The position numbers were made by a program, and so were the translations under genes. A DNA stretch of 64,000 nucleotides, taken from Rhodospirillales bacterium. GTDB lineage: Bacteria > Pseudomonadota > Alphaproteobacteria > Rhodospirillales > Defluviicoccaceae. The stretch is from positions 1-64,000 of the forward strand of contig REEP01000056.1 of assembly GCA_007695045.1 (NCBI GenBank). Direction: 5' to 3'. Positions 18,009-27,659 of this stretch are shown here, piece by piece (within the stretch, counting starts at the first letter, position 1; each line of letters starts with the position of its first letter). Below the pieces are notes generated by a model. That model ran no database searches. It was not told the origin of the DNA and saw only the letters and a program-made list of their open reading frames with translations.

Positions 18009-18383
18009 CGACCCGTCAAGCCCCCCCCCACAATCGTCCGCGGCCGGGCGTCGGGATCCGGGACGGATCGGTCGAGCGACGGCCGAGGCCGATTTCCCAG
18101 ACGCTGCACCACGCTCCAGCGAAACCCAACGGCCGAAATGCGGCAGCCCGCCACGCCGTACGGTCTCAAGCGGAGACACCCAAGATGACATCTCGAGCGC
18201 CTCACGCCAAGGGACCGCTCCGCGCGCCGCGTCCCTCGCCGCGGGCGGACGGGCGGACCCAATTCGCCTCGCTGTTTACCCAAACAAGGAACCGTGTTAG
18301 CATTTTACTGTTGGTCTGCTTGTGTAGTCTCCGAGTCCGTGCCGGGCGGAACAGTTTAGTGCTGCTCTAATCTGGAGGTGTTA
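18009..18383. other. Divergent intergenic region between dnaG and a membrane protein gene
   Basis: 375 nt with no supported gene. It must hold the dnaG-rpoD promoter (leftward) and the promoter of the gene at 18384 (rightward). The right half (18270-18383) is AT-richer. TCTGGAGG at 18371-18378 is the ribosome binding site of the next gene. I could not assign -35/-10 pairs with confidence. Confidence 0.35.
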
Positions 18384-19259
18384 TTGGATCACGCTGCCGA
18401 CCTTGGGACGCCAACGCCAGAGGCAGTTGAGTTTTATACGCGGCTGGCGTATGAATTTGGCCCCTTTTTGTTTGCCATACTTTTTATGCTGCTCATTACG
18501 TACATGGCACATCGCTTCTATCAAGGTGTCAGAAAGCGCACGTCACCAAAGCCAAGCGTCAAAGAACGAGCGGCATATCGGTTTTTTTTCATTTCCAGCT
18601 TTTCGTTCGGCATGGTCTTGGTTGTGGCTTCCGTCGGCTGGTGGTTTTATTCTCACCTGAGGCCGATACATGCGTACGAGATCGTCATCGTCGAGATACC
18701 CGGAAGTGCATTTGTGACTGCACCTGCATTTGACCGCGTCTACCATCGCAAAATAATTCACGAAAATACCAGAAATATATCCCTGTATATGCTCATCATG
18801 CTCGATCGGCCGTTCACTCCGGGAGAACCGATCGGTCTGGACATTTTCCTCCCGCAGGACATGTCGGGAGATATGCTGACCGCCGGCGGCGTGGGACGTC
18901 CTCATCAGCAATCGGTTTTACATAACGGTACGACGAGGGCTCGGTATCGTCTTGCCGATCATCGTTTAATCGATATCTCCGAGTCAGATGTCCGTGAGCC
19001 GGAGAGGCAGAATTTCTACGCGAAGGTTGTCAATCATGCCGACCGCATTCGGAATTTCGTCCGGTGGACTTTCGCGGCCCAAGCCTCGGCCGTGGCGGAC
19101 GACCGCAACGTTGCACCGCGTCGACTCATTATGTCTCAGCGGACAAGCAATCAATGCGTCACGCCCGTGGGCACGTGCATACTGCCGCAGTCCGGCCCGG
19201 TGGGCACGCCATGCTGGTGCAACACCCCGACCGGCCCGGTGAGGGGAACTCTGGAGTGA
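18384..19259 (+). CDS. Two-TM membrane protein with a C-terminal cysteine motif, unknown function
   Basis: This encodes 291 residues from a TTG placed 5 nt after TCTGGAGG; a GTG at 18378 overlaps that site. Hydrophobic helices lie at about 23-41 (FGPFLFAILFMLLITYMAH) and 65-85 (FSFGMVLVVASVGWWFY), flanked by basic residues. A soluble domain of about 180 residues follows. The tail is C-x6-C-x11-C-x-C (NQCVTPVGTC ... GTPCWCNTPTGPVRG), a compact Cys/Gly/Pro motif I have the impression occurs at the ends of other proteobacterial proteins, without a known role. Base composition and codon use are clearly less GC-rich than neighbours, which suggests transfer. The gene stands alone between dnaG and carA. 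Confidence 0.75.
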   Translation: MDHAADLGTPTPEAVEFYTRLAYEFGPFLFAILFMLLITYMAHRFYQGVRKRTSPKPSVKERAAYRFFFISSFSFGMVLVVASVGWWFYSHLRPIHAYEIVIVEIPGSAFVTAPAFDRVYHRKIIHENTRNISLYMLIMLDRPFTPGEPIGLDIFLPQDMSGDMLTAGGVGRPHQQSVLHNGTTRARYRLADHRLIDISESDVREPERQNFYAKVVNHADRIRNFVRWTFAAQASAVADDRNVAPRRLIMSQRTSNQCVTPVGTCILPQSGPVGTPCWCNTPTGPVRGTLE

Positions 19260-19624
19260 CACGGCTGGCTTGACCCATCAATGACAGGGTCAATGGCGCT
19301 TGGCCTGTGACCCGAATCGGGCTGATGGCGGCGAATCCGCCGTGCGCGGCCGGGCATCCGGGGTTGCGGCCGGGAAGGAAGGAATGCCGGCATCCCGCCC
19401 CTGCCGTCGACCCTCCGGTCGACCCTCCAGATCCAACCCCTGCGGGGGCTGCGATTCGGAACGCCACCGGCACCATTCCGGAGCTCGCTTGACGCGCGGC
19501 CGTTGCCTGCGTAATCAGTTTCCGAACGATCTAAACGATCTAAATGTGGGAGTGCCGCGTGTGATGGCATCCGGTCCCGGCCGGCGCCAGCGGTGCCAGT
19601 AGGATAATCGGAACCGCGATCCAT
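19260..19624. other. Intergenic region upstream of carA
   Basis: 365 nt with no gene. It contains an inverted repeat TTGACCC/GGGTCAA (19270-19293) just after the preceding stop, a 12-nt tandem duplication GTCGACCCTCC(G/A) (19406-19429) and a 9-nt tandem duplication AACGATCTA (19525-19542). A possible carA promoter is described separately. Confidence 0.4.
19489..19517 (+). promoter_or_regulatory. Possible carA promoter
   Basis: TTGACG (19489-19494), a 17-nt spacer, and TAATCA (19512-19517) lie about 105 nt before the carA ATG. The -35 is good and the -10 is poor. Confidence 0.3.
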
Positions 19625-20839
19625 ATGAGTGCCATGAGTGAAACGGAAGCGGTCACCATGGACCGCGCCCATCCTTCGGTGCGCCCCCCGGAGGCGACTG
19701 CTGCCCTGGTCCTGGCCGATGGCCGGGTTTTCTGGGGGCGCGGGGCCGGCGCCGTCGGCGTGGCGATCGGGGAGGTCTGCTTTAATACCGCAACCAGCGG
19801 GTATCAGGAGATCCTGACCGACCCGTCTTACGCCGGGCAGATCATCACCTTCACCTTTCCACACATCGGCAACGTCGGCACCAACCCGGAAGACATCGAG
19901 GCGATGACTCCGGCGGCACGCGGCTGCGTGCTCAGGATGCCGATCACCGACCCGGCCAACTGGCGGGCGACCCAGCACCTGGATGCCTGGCTGCGCGCGC
20001 ACAACCTGGTGGCCCTGACCGGTGTCGATACCCGGGCGCTGACCCGACGCATCCGCGACGGCGGCGCCCCCAACGGCGCCCTGATCCATGATCCCGACGG
20101 GAACATCGACGTGGACGCGCTGCGCTTCATGGCGGAACGGTGGCCCGGGCTGGAGGGCACCGACCTCGCCAAGGAGGTCATGTGCCGTCAGACCTATCAA
20201 TGGGACGAGACACGCTGGACGGTCGAAGCCGGTTACGGACGTCAGGTCGAGCCGCAATTTCACGTGGTCGCGGTCGACTACGGCGCCAAACGCAACATCC
20301 TCCGCTGCCTGGCCGCCGCCGGCTGCCGTGTCACCGTGGTGCCAGGGACGGCGAGCGCCGAGGACATTCTGCGCCATGCGCCGGACGGCGTTTTTCTCTC
20401 CAACGGGCCGGGCGATCCGGCCGCCACCGGGGTTTACGCGGTGCCGGCCATCCAGGCGCTGCTGGACCGCCGGATCCCCACCTTCGGCATCTGCCTTGGC
20501 CACCAACTGCTCGCGCTCGCCATCGGCGCCAAGACTTATAAGATGCATCTCGGCCACCGTGGCGCCAACCAGCCGGTGCTGGACCTGGAGACCGGCCGGG
20601 TTGAGATCACCAGCCAGAACCATGGCTTTGGGGTCGACCCGGCAACCCTGCCGACGGGCGTGGTGGAGACGCACCGATCGCTGTTCGACGGCAGCAACGA
20701 GGGGCTGCGGATCGACGGGCTGCCGGCGTTCTCGGTGCAATACCATCCGGAGGCATCGCCGGGACCGGAGGACAGCCATTACCTGTTCCACCGCTTCGTC
20801 GACATGATGGCGAGAACCGCGGCTGCAACGTCCCTCTAG
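19625..20839 (+). CDS. carA: Carbamoyl-phosphate synthase small (glutaminase) subunit
   Basis: This 404-residue subunit hydrolyses glutamine and channels ammonia to CarB for arginine and pyrimidine synthesis. The N-terminal domain shows GVAIGEVCFNTATSGYQEIL. The class I glutaminase domain has nucleophile Cys290 in FGICLGHQ and the His/Glu pair in QYHPEASPGP. The length is normal with a short extra N-terminal tail. carB is not adjacent here; the next gene, 15 nt on, encodes a channel. Confidence 0.97.
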   Translation: MSAMSETEAVTMDRAHPSVRPPEATAALVLADGRVFWGRGAGAVGVAIGEVCFNTATSGYQEILTDPSYAGQIITFTFPHIGNVGTNPEDIEAMTPAARGCVLRMPITDPANWRATQHLDAWLRAHNLVALTGVDTRALTRRIRDGGAPNGALIHDPDGNIDVDALRFMAERWPGLEGTDLAKEVMCRQTYQWDETRWTVEAGYGRQVEPQFHVVAVDYGAKRNILRCLAAAGCRVTVVPGTASAEDILRHAPDGVFLSNGPGDPAATGVYAVPAIQALLDRRIPTFGICLGHQLLALAIGAKTYKMHLGHRGANQPVLDLETGRVEITSQNHGFGVDPATLPTGVVETHRSLFDGSNEGLRIDGLPAFSVQYHPEASPGPEDSHYLFHRFVDMMARTAAATSL

Positions 20840-20854
20840 AACGGGTCGGGAACC

Positions 20855-23230
20855 GTGCTCGCGGCCATGAGACAGGGTGAAGCCGCGCCAGCCGTGGCCG
20901 CCCTTCTCACCGGCCTGCTTTGGGTGACGCTGGGGGTGACGCTGGGGTTGATGCTGGCGTGGGCCCTGGTCGTGGGCTCAGCCGGGACGGCCGCGGCGGC
21001 TCCGGCCGCAGCCGTGTCGGATGATGCGCCCCTGCCGAGCCTGCCGGAAGGCTTGACCCCGGAGGCGGTGCGCGACTTGGTTTCTCGCCTGTCGGATGCC
21101 GAGGCGCGGGCCTTGCTGGTCCGCACGCTGGATGGTCTGGCCGAGCGACCGGCGGTTGCCCAAGCGCCGCCACCAGGTCTCGTCGGCGGCCTGGCCGATG
21201 CCACGACACGGTTGCGCACGACACTCAGCGAGGTGCGCGCATCTTTGCCGGAGGTGGCCGAAGCCCCAGCCAAGGTCGCAGACAGCCTGAGGGACCCGAC
21301 CGGGGCATCGCGGCTGATTCCCACCCTGGTCCTCCTCGCCGGCATGCTGGCGGTCGGGGGGCTGGGCGAAGCCCTGTTCCGGCGGCTTTTTTCGGGAATG
21401 GGCGCACAACCGCGCTCCGGCCCTGAACCATCGGCGCTGGAAAAACTCGAAATCCTGGGGCTTCGGCTGGTCATCGACCTGTTGGCCCTCGCCGCCTTCG
21501 GCGGGGTGGCGGCGGTGGTCCTGTTCATGTTCCATCCGGACCACTCGACGGCCCACCAGCTCATCGTCCTGGCGTTCTGGGCCGTCATGTTCCCACGCCT
21601 CGGTGCCGCCGGCGCCCGGTTCGCGGTGGCGCCGGAAGACCGGAGCTTGCGCCTGCCGGACATCGATGACGCGGCGGCACGGATGATCGTGCGTCGGGTG
21701 ATGGTGGTGACGGCGCTGGTGACCATCGGCGTCCTGACCGGCGACTTCTTTCGCGGCGTCGGCGTGAGCCCCGCCTTTCTGTTCATCCAGGCAAGCGTGA
21801 CCTCGTTCCTCGTTGTTGCGCTGCTGGTGGCCATGGTGTGGCGCGACCGCGCGGTGGTGGCGAGGCTCATCTCCAGCAGCGACGGTCCGGCGCCCGCGCA
21901 GCCCAGCCGGGTCAACCAGGTGATCGCCGCCAACTGGCACATCCTTGTGACGTGCTTCCTCATCGGCATCTGGCTTGCCGCGTTCGTGTCCACGGCGCTG
22001 ACCGGTGAGCGCATGGCAACCCCCATGATCGTCAGCCTCGGCCTACTGGCCGCCGTTCCGGTGGCGGACTGGATTCTCCGCGCGGTGATCACGCACATGT
22101 TCGGCCTCGACGTCCCGGGTGCGACAGACAACCGCGCGATTGACGGCGCGCTGTCGCCGATCCCGGCCCCGGCCGCGGAGACGGGAGATCGGCTCCGCAC
22201 CCGCACGGCCTACCGCGACGTGGTCGTTCGCAACATCAGGGTCGTGCTGGCTGTCATCGCGGCGATCCTCCTGGCGCGGGTCTGGGAGGTGGATCTGCAC
22301 GCCGCCGCCGCCGGCGGCATCGGCGAGACCCTGGCGAGTGCTCTTTTCACCATTGTGGTTTCGTTGATCCTGGCTTCCGCCGCCTGGGGCATCATCCGGG
22401 TGGCCATTGCCAACGCCGCGGGCGCGCCAGAGGACGCGGCCGAGGCCAGCGGCGACATGGGCGGCACCGGCGGATCGCGCTTGCAGACCATGGTCCCGCT
22501 GCTGGGCAGGTTCATGCTGGGAGCGATCGCGGTGATCGTCGCCATGGTGATCCTGTCGGCGTTGGGCGTGAATATCGGCCCCCTGATCGCCGGTGCCGGC
22601 GTGGTCGGCATCGCCGTGGGCTTCGGTGCCCAGACCCTGGTCAAGGACATCCTGAGCGGCGTGTTCTTCCTGGCCGACGATGCTTTCCGGGTCGGCGAAT
22701 ACATTCAGATCGGCACCGCGCGCGGGACGGTGGAGCATATCTCCGTCCGGTCGCTGCGACTGCGCCACCACAACGGCCCGCTCAACACGGTTCCGTTCGG
22801 CGAAATCCGCCATCTGACCAACTTCAGCCGCGACTGGGCGATCATGAAGCTGGAGCTGCGCCTGCCATTCGATACCGACCTGGAAAAGGTCAGGAAGCTC
22901 ATCAAGAAGGTCGGCCAGGAACTGACGGAGAATCCGGAGCTTGGGCCGCAGTTTCTGCAGCCGCTCAAGTCCCAGGGCGTCAACCGCATGGACGATTCCG
23001 CGTTCATCCTCAGGGTCAAGTTCATGGCGCGGCCGGGCCAGCAGTTCACCCTGCGGCGGGAGGTGTTCCGCCGTATCCAGGAGGCGTTTGCCCACAACGG
23101 CATCCAGTTCGCCCCGCGCCGGGTGATCGTCGACGCGCCCACGGCGCTGTCCGGGGGCGCCGCCGCGGCCGCGGCCGAGGCCATGAGCCGGGACGACGCC
23201 GCCGACCAGAAGGTGCCGGACACACCCTGA
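20855..23230 (+). CDS. Large MscS-family mechanosensitive channel
   Basis: This encodes 791 residues from a GTG; an ATG 12 nt later is an alternative. About ten to eleven hydrophobic segments precede the conserved MscS core. The pore helix is VGIAVGFGAQTLVKDILSG, followed by the beta domain (EYIQIGTARGTVEHISVRS, GPLNTVPFGEIRHLTNFSRD) and the C-terminal cytoplasmic domain. The extra N-terminal helices place it with the large MscM/YbdG/MscK-like forms that open under osmotic downshock. A 12-nt tandem duplication (20922-20945) repeats VTLG in the first helix. It may be cotranscribed with carA (15 nt gap), which is unusual. Confidence 0.92.
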   Translation: MLAAMRQGEAAPAVAALLTGLLWVTLGVTLGLMLAWALVVGSAGTAAAAPAAAVSDDAPLPSLPEGLTPEAVRDLVSRLSDAEARALLVRTLDGLAERPAVAQAPPPGLVGGLADATTRLRTTLSEVRASLPEVAEAPAKVADSLRDPTGASRLIPTLVLLAGMLAVGGLGEALFRRLFSGMGAQPRSGPEPSALEKLEILGLRLVIDLLALAAFGGVAAVVLFMFHPDHSTAHQLIVLAFWAVMFPRLGAAGARFAVAPEDRSLRLPDIDDAAARMIVRRVMVVTALVTIGVLTGDFFRGVGVSPAFLFIQASVTSFLVVALLVAMVWRDRAVVARLISSSDGPAPAQPSRVNQVIAANWHILVTCFLIGIWLAAFVSTALTGERMATPMIVSLGLLAAVPVADWILRAVITHMFGLDVPGATDNRAIDGALSPIPAPAAETGDRLRTRTAYRDVVVRNIRVVLAVIAAILLARVWEVDLHAAAAGGIGETLASALFTIVVSLILASAAWGIIRVAIANAAGAPEDAAEASGDMGGTGGSRLQTMVPLLGRFMLGAIAVIVAMVILSALGVNIGPLIAGAGVVGIAVGFGAQTLVKDILSGVFFLADDAFRVGEYIQIGTARGTVEHISVRSLRLRHHNGPLNTVPFGEIRHLTNFSRDWAIMKLELRLPFDTDLEKVRKLIKKVGQELTENPELGPQFLQPLKSQGVNRMDDSAFILRVKFMARPGQQFTLRREVFRRIQEAFAHNGIQFAPRRVIVDAPTALSGGAAAAAAEAMSRDDAADQKVPDTP

Positions 23231-23375
23231 GACCGGGCGGCGGCCGGCGGCGACGCCGTGGCGGCCGGCCGCGCGGGAGCTTGATCGGGACCGTTCACCG
23301 GGGAAACCCATTTATGCTGGCTCGCGGGTGCCTGTTTTGCTACAAGTAAGGGAAAGTCATCGACGTGATGCTGCC

Positions 23376-25019
23376 ATGATCAACGCCTCAGTCCATCTTG
23401 GTTTCTTTCCAAAGCAGGTCTTTGCAACCGTAGCGTTGGTCTTCACGATCTTTTTACCATGGGCCGAGGCCACGGCGAGTTCTGTCGAACAGAGCCTGGC
23501 GGCCGCGATCACGGCGCGCGAGCCCGACTTGAAGCGGGGCCCCGGCGCCATCGCGGCGGACGACATGCGCGCGGTTTACGCCAGCCGTGGCTTCCGTCCC
23601 CTGTGGGTGGACCGGGACGGGCTCACCGCGGCGGGACAGGCGCTGGAGGCGGTGCTGGACAGCGCCGCCGAGGATGGCCTCGACCCGGCCCGCTATGCGC
23701 TGCTGCCGGCCGGCCTCCCGGGAACGCCGGGCGGCATTGCCGAGGCCGAGCTCGACGCAACCCTGATGCTGCTGCGCTTTGCCAAAGACTTGGCCACCGG
23801 CCGGCCGGCCTTGCGCCGGCAGGCGCCCGAACATCACATCGAGGCTCCCACGCTCGATCTGCCGGGCGTGCTGGCGGCGGCGGCGGCGGCGCCCGACGTC
23901 GGCGCCTACCTCCGGAGCCTGGCACCGCCGCATCCGGCCTATCAGCGGCTGCGCGCCGCCCTGGCCGAACACCGCGCGCGGGCGGCCGACGGTGCGGCAT
24001 GGCCGGCATTTCCCGACGGGCCCACCCTCCGTCGCGGCGACAGCGACGAGCGGGTACGCCTGCTCAGGGATGTTCTGGCGCGCACCGGCGATGGCGGCCC
24101 GGCGACGATGGCATTGCAGCCGGCACTCTTCGATGGCGCCCTGGAGGATGCGGTGACGGCGTTTCAGGAACGCCACGGCCTGACCCCCGACGGCGTCGTC
24201 GGGCCGAAAACCCGTGCCGCCCTGGATGTCTCTCTCGCCGCCCGGATCCGCCAGATCGAGATCAACATGGAGCGCTGGCGCTGGATGCCGCGCGACCTGG
24301 GAGAGCCCCATGTCCTCGTGAATATGGCCGGCTTCGAGCTGAGCATGGTGGAGGGCGGCGACGAGGTTTTGGGCATGCGCGTGGTCGTGGGTCTGCCCTA
24401 CCGCAGCACCCCGGTATTCAGCGGCAAAATCACCTACCTCGAGTTCAATCCATACTGGAATATTCCGCACAGCATCGCTACCAAGGATATGCTGCCCCGG
24501 GTGCAGCAGGACCCCAGCTACTTCGACGCCCAGGGCATCCGGGTGTTCACCGGCTGGGGCTCGGAGGCGCTGGAACTGGACCCGTGGATGATCGACTGGT
24601 GGGCATTCAGCCGGGGTAATTTCCCGTTCCGGCTGCGCCAGGACCCGGGACCGAAGAATGCCCTCGGCCGCGTCAAGTTCATGTTCCCCAACCGCTTCGC
24701 CGTCTACCTGCACGACACACCCTCGCCCGAGTTGTTCCGGCGCGCGGTGCGAACCTTCAGCTCCGGCTGCATCCGGGTGGAGAAGCCGGCAGACTTGGCC
24801 CACCGCCTGCTCGCCCATAACCGCGGCTGGTCCCCGGAGCGCATCGCCGAGACGATGCAGGGCGGGCCGCGCCGAATCGTCACCCTGAATCGCCCCGTCC
24901 CCGTCCATCTCACCTACCTGACCGCCTGGTCGAGCGCTGATGGCACGGTCCATTTCCGCGATGACATCTATGGCCGGGATGCCGTTCTTTCCAACGCGTT
25001 AGTGGCCCGCTCGGGTTAA
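23376..25019 (+). CDS. L,D-transpeptidase of the YcbB (LdtD) type
   Basis: This encodes 547 residues starting at MINASVHLGFFPKQVF, whose first 30 residues look like a signal peptide ending near EATASS. A scaffold domain follows, then a peptidoglycan-binding domain (ERHGLTPDGVVGPKTRAALD) and the catalytic YkuD domain with HDTPSPELF and Cys465 in SSGCIRV. In the periplasm such enzymes make 3-3 cross-links in peptidoglycan or attach proteins to it. SD is weak (AAGGGAAAG about 20 nt upstream). The DUF882 protein gene downstream fits a cell-wall pair. Confidence 0.93.
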   Translation: MINASVHLGFFPKQVFATVALVFTIFLPWAEATASSVEQSLAAAITAREPDLKRGPGAIAADDMRAVYASRGFRPLWVDRDGLTAAGQALEAVLDSAAEDGLDPARYALLPAGLPGTPGGIAEAELDATLMLLRFAKDLATGRPALRRQAPEHHIEAPTLDLPGVLAAAAAAPDVGAYLRSLAPPHPAYQRLRAALAEHRARAADGAAWPAFPDGPTLRRGDSDERVRLLRDVLARTGDGGPATMALQPALFDGALEDAVTAFQERHGLTPDGVVGPKTRAALDVSLAARIRQIEINMERWRWMPRDLGEPHVLVNMAGFELSMVEGGDEVLGMRVVVGLPYRSTPVFSGKITYLEFNPYWNIPHSIATKDMLPRVQQDPSYFDAQGIRVFTGWGSEALELDPWMIDWWAFSRGNFPFRLRQDPGPKNALGRVKFMFPNRFAVYLHDTPSPELFRRAVRTFSSGCIRVEKPADLAHRLLAHNRGWSPERIAETMQGGPRRIVTLNRPVPVHLTYLTAWSSADGTVHFRDDIYGRDAVLSNALVARSG

Positions 25020-25059
25020 CGAAACAGTCAAAATTCAGCCCTATAAATGCTGCAGTGTC

Positions 25060-25137
25060 TCAACGCTTGACCGTTGAGCACGTCCCTGGGCAGAAAACCC
25101 TCAGGGAGGAAATCCCTCAATCTTGGCGAAAAGCCAA
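25060..25137 (+). other. Structured leader with competing hairpins
   Basis: Between the L,D-transpeptidase and DUF882 genes are TCAACG/CGTTGA (25060-25077), two overlapping and mutually exclusive stems (CCCTG 25084 with CAGGG 25102; AGGGA 25103 with TCCCT 25113), and TTGGC/GCCAA (25123-25137) just before the ribosome binding site. This could be an attenuator-like leader or chance. Confidence 0.35.
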
Positions 25138-25155
25138 AGGGAAAGGAGATCCGCT

Positions 25156-25728
25156 GTGGCAGAAGGCCAACAGAGCACGCTAGTTTCACGTCGTCATTTC
25201 CTCGGTTTCGGCATTGCCGGCATTGCCGGTCTCACCACCCTCTCACCCCTCTCCGCTCTGGCCAGTGCTCCCGCCGTCCATGAACGTGCACTGGCTTTCC
25301 AGAATCTGCACACCGGCGAATCGATCAAGACCGTCTATTGGAGCCGCGCCGGTTATATTCCCGAAGGGCTGAAAGAGATCAATTACGTCCTGCGGGATCA
25401 CCGGACCGATGACGTGAAGGTTATCGATCCCGGCCTGCTCGACTATCTGTTCGAGATGCGCCGACATCTGGGCACCGCCCGGCCGTTCGAGGTGCTTTCG
25501 GCCTACCGCTCGCCCAGAACCAATGCCGCGCTGGCCCAGCGCAGCCGCGGCGTGGCCCATAACAGCCTGCATGTGCGCGGCCAGGCGGTGGACATCCGCA
25601 TGAGCGGCATCGGTTCGCGGGCGCTGGCCCGCCTTGCAAAACAACTCCAGGCCGGCGGCGTCGGCTACTACCCGCGCTCCAACTTCGTGCACCTGGACGT
25701 GGGCCGGGTGCGCTCCTGGGGGATTTGA
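25156..25728 (+). CDS. DUF882/YcbK-like murein peptidase (M15-related), Tat-exported
   Basis: This encodes 190 residues from a GTG with AAGGAG 7 nt upstream; an in-frame TTG at 25123 lies inside a hairpin. A twin-arginine signal (SRRHFLGFG) precedes a hydrophobic stretch ending at ALA. The DUF882 domain shows SAYRSPRTN, HNSLHVRGQAVDIRM and the metal-ligand pattern with FVHLDVG, as in D-Ala-D-Ala metallopeptidases. It likely trims peptidoglycan in the periplasm. This gene pairs with the preceding L,D-transpeptidase, the same pairing as ycbB-ycbK. Confidence 0.9.
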   Translation: MAEGQQSTLVSRRHFLGFGIAGIAGLTTLSPLSALASAPAVHERALAFQNLHTGESIKTVYWSRAGYIPEGLKEINYVLRDHRTDDVKVIDPGLLDYLFEMRRHLGTARPFEVLSAYRSPRTNAALAQRSRGVAHNSLHVRGQAVDIRMSGIGSRALARLAKQLQAGGVGYYPRSNFVHLDVGRVRSWGI

Positions 25729-25932
25729 GGTACCGGCCCGGAGACGGGGCGGCGGCGGGCCGGCCCTGAGCGGGTTCATTGGGTACCGGGTTGCCGGCCG
25801 GCTCGACCGCAACGGGTCGATCGGAAGAGATTGACCGGACGGAAGCCGACGGGTTTTCTGGCGCCCGCGATCCGGGGTGCGGCAGTGGTGCCGCCCATTC
25901 CGGAGCGCCGGTAACGGAGTGCCCGGGCCCCG

Positions 25933-26967
25933 ATGCGCATTGACGATTTCGATTTCGAGCTGCCGGCGGCGGCGATCGCCCAGCGGCCGGTGCAACCGCG
26001 GGATGCCGCGCGCCTGCTTGACGTGGGCGAGGGCCTGACGGACCGGGTGGTGCGCGACCTGCCGGCCCTGCTCCGGCCCGGCGACTGCCTGGTGGTCAAC
26101 GACACCAAGGTGATCCCCGCCCGCCTGCCCGGCCGGCGTGGCAGCGTGGCTTTGGAGATCACGCTGCTGGATGAAACGGCGCCCGGGACGTGGCGCTGCC
26201 TGGTGCGGCGCGCGCGCCGGCTCAAGGTTGGCCAGCGGGTCGACATCGCCCGGGGTTTCAGCGCCGAGGTCGCCGGCAAGGACGACGAGGGGGCCGTGCT
26301 GCTGGCCTTCGACCGGACCGGTGATGCGCTGATGGACGCGATCGAGCGCCATGGCACGGCGCCCTTGCCGCCTTATATCCGCCGCCCGGGCCTGCCCGAT
26401 GCCCGGGACCGCCGCGACTACCAGACCCTGTTCGCGGCCCGGCCGGGCGCGGTTGCAGCCCCCACCGCCGGGCTGCACTTCACGCCCGCACTGCTGGCAG
26501 CCCTGGACGCGCGCGGGGTGCACCGGGTGCGCGTGACCCTGCATGTGGGCGCCGGGACCTTCCTTCCCGTCAAGACGACGGCGGTGGCCGATCACGCCAT
26601 GCACCGGGAATGGGGCGAGATCACCGCCGCGGCGGCCGAGGCCATCAACGCGGCCCATGCCGCCGGCGGCCGGGTGGTGGCGGTGGGCACCACGTCGCTC
26701 CGGCTGCTGGAAACGGCGGCGGGCGCCGACGGGCGGCTCCTGCCGTTCCAGGGCGACACCGACCTGTTCATCGTGCCGGGCTTCCGCTTCCGCATCGCCG
26801 ACATGCTGCTGACCAACTTCCACCTGCCGCGCTCGACCCTGTTCATGCTGGTGTGTGCGTTCGCCGGAACGGAACGGATGAAAGCCGCCTACGCCCACGC
26901 CATCAAGGCCGGTTACCGCTTCTATTCCTACGGCGACGGCTGCCTCCTGCGCCGTGAAGCGGGCTGA
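25933..26967 (+). CDS. queA: S-adenosylmethionine:tRNA ribosyltransferase-isomerase
   Basis: This 344-residue enzyme transfers and rearranges the ribosyl part of SAM to preQ1 at tRNA position 34, forming epoxyqueuosine. Family signatures are [55 protein letters not shown] and [15 protein letters not shown]. The length is normal. The usual partner tgt is not immediately downstream; a 727-nt gene-poor stretch follows instead. Confidence 0.97.
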   Translation: MRIDDFDFELPAAAIAQRPVQPRDAARLLDVGEGLTDRVVRDLPALLRPGDCLVVNDTKVIPARLPGRRGSVALEITLLDETAPGTWRCLVRRARRLKVGQRVDIARGFSAEVAGKDDEGAVLLAFDRTGDALMDAIERHGTAPLPPYIRRPGLPDARDRRDYQTLFAARPGAVAAPTAGLHFTPALLAALDARGVHRVRVTLHVGAGTFLPVKTTAVADHAMHREWGEITAAAAEAINAAHAAGGRVVAVGTTSLRLLETAAGADGRLLPFQGDTDLFIVPGFRFRIADMLLTNFHLPRSTLFMLVCAFAGTERMKAAYAHAIKAGYRFYSYGDGCLLRREAG

Positions 26968-27241
26968 GATGACCCCGATCGCCGACGCAGCCTTGCCGGG
27001 TGTGACTTTGGCGCCACACTCGGGGCCCGATCGACATCCGCCCCGTTCCAGCCGCCGCGACCCGCTACCAATCGGCCGTTTCAAAGCGTTCCTGCGGCTG
27101 TTCAAGGGGTCATGCACCGGCACTTTTTGTGTCAAAAAAATGCGATCGGGTGCGGTTTTGCATCGGTTTGAACACGCTTTTTCGGCGTAACCCCTTGATA
27201 GGAAAAGAAAGTCAGAGACTTTGGCGCGCGCGGTGTATGCA

Positions 27242-27253
27242 TTTGTATACAAA
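27242..27253. promoter_or_regulatory. Palindrome TTTGTATACAAA, GntR-like operator
   Basis: This is a perfect 12-bp palindrome and fits the T-N-G-T-Nx-A-C-N-A form of GntR/FadR-subfamily operators. No target gene starts near it, so its role is open. Confidence 0.3.
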
Positions 27254-27577
27254 CGTTATCATTTTGGAGATTTTCGCCTTTAGAATCAGGTGGTTAGGTT
27301 TTTTGATGCAGGGCCGTTCCGGGCCGGCACGGAGGCAACCGGGCATAATAGCCTAGCCTGTGTTAACCGTCAAGGAATTGTCGCCTAACCCCAATATCAT
27401 CGCCCGGAGGTTATCCCCGTTCTACGGCTTCGACGGGGATGTCCGCCGACTCCTTGACGCCGCCGGCGCCATCGAGTCCGTGACCGCCACGATCCGCGCG
27501 CGCCGACGACGCGCGCCGTCTGCGCCCTTGGCCACGTTCCCCAACGACCGTGCGGCGGTCCAACGGATGCTCACTGA

Positions 27578-27616
27578 CAGCGGGGGCCGGCAGCGGGGGC
27601 CGGCAGCGGGGGCCGG
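27578..27616. repeat. Three tandem copies of a 13-nt unit
   Basis: The unit CAGCGGGGGCCGG is repeated three times exactly (27578, 27591, 27604), with a partial fourth copy. The G5 runs could form a quadruplex. Confidence 0.8.
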
Positions 27617-27635
27617 CAGCCGGACAAGACACGAC

Positions 27636-27659
27636 GAAGGGGGGCCGGAGCCCCCCTTC
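27636..27659 (-). terminator. Terminator hairpin downstream of ppdK
   Basis: GAAGGGGGGC (27636-27645) pairs with GCCCCCCTTC (27650-27659) around a 4-nt loop, about 35 nt past the ppdK stop. There is no strict U-tract on the minus strand. Confidence 0.5.

Noticed and set aside
19270-19293. TTGACCC/GGGTCAA inverted repeat as a terminator
   Set aside because: Only 7 bp with a 10-nt loop and no T-run; kept as a note within the intergenic entry.
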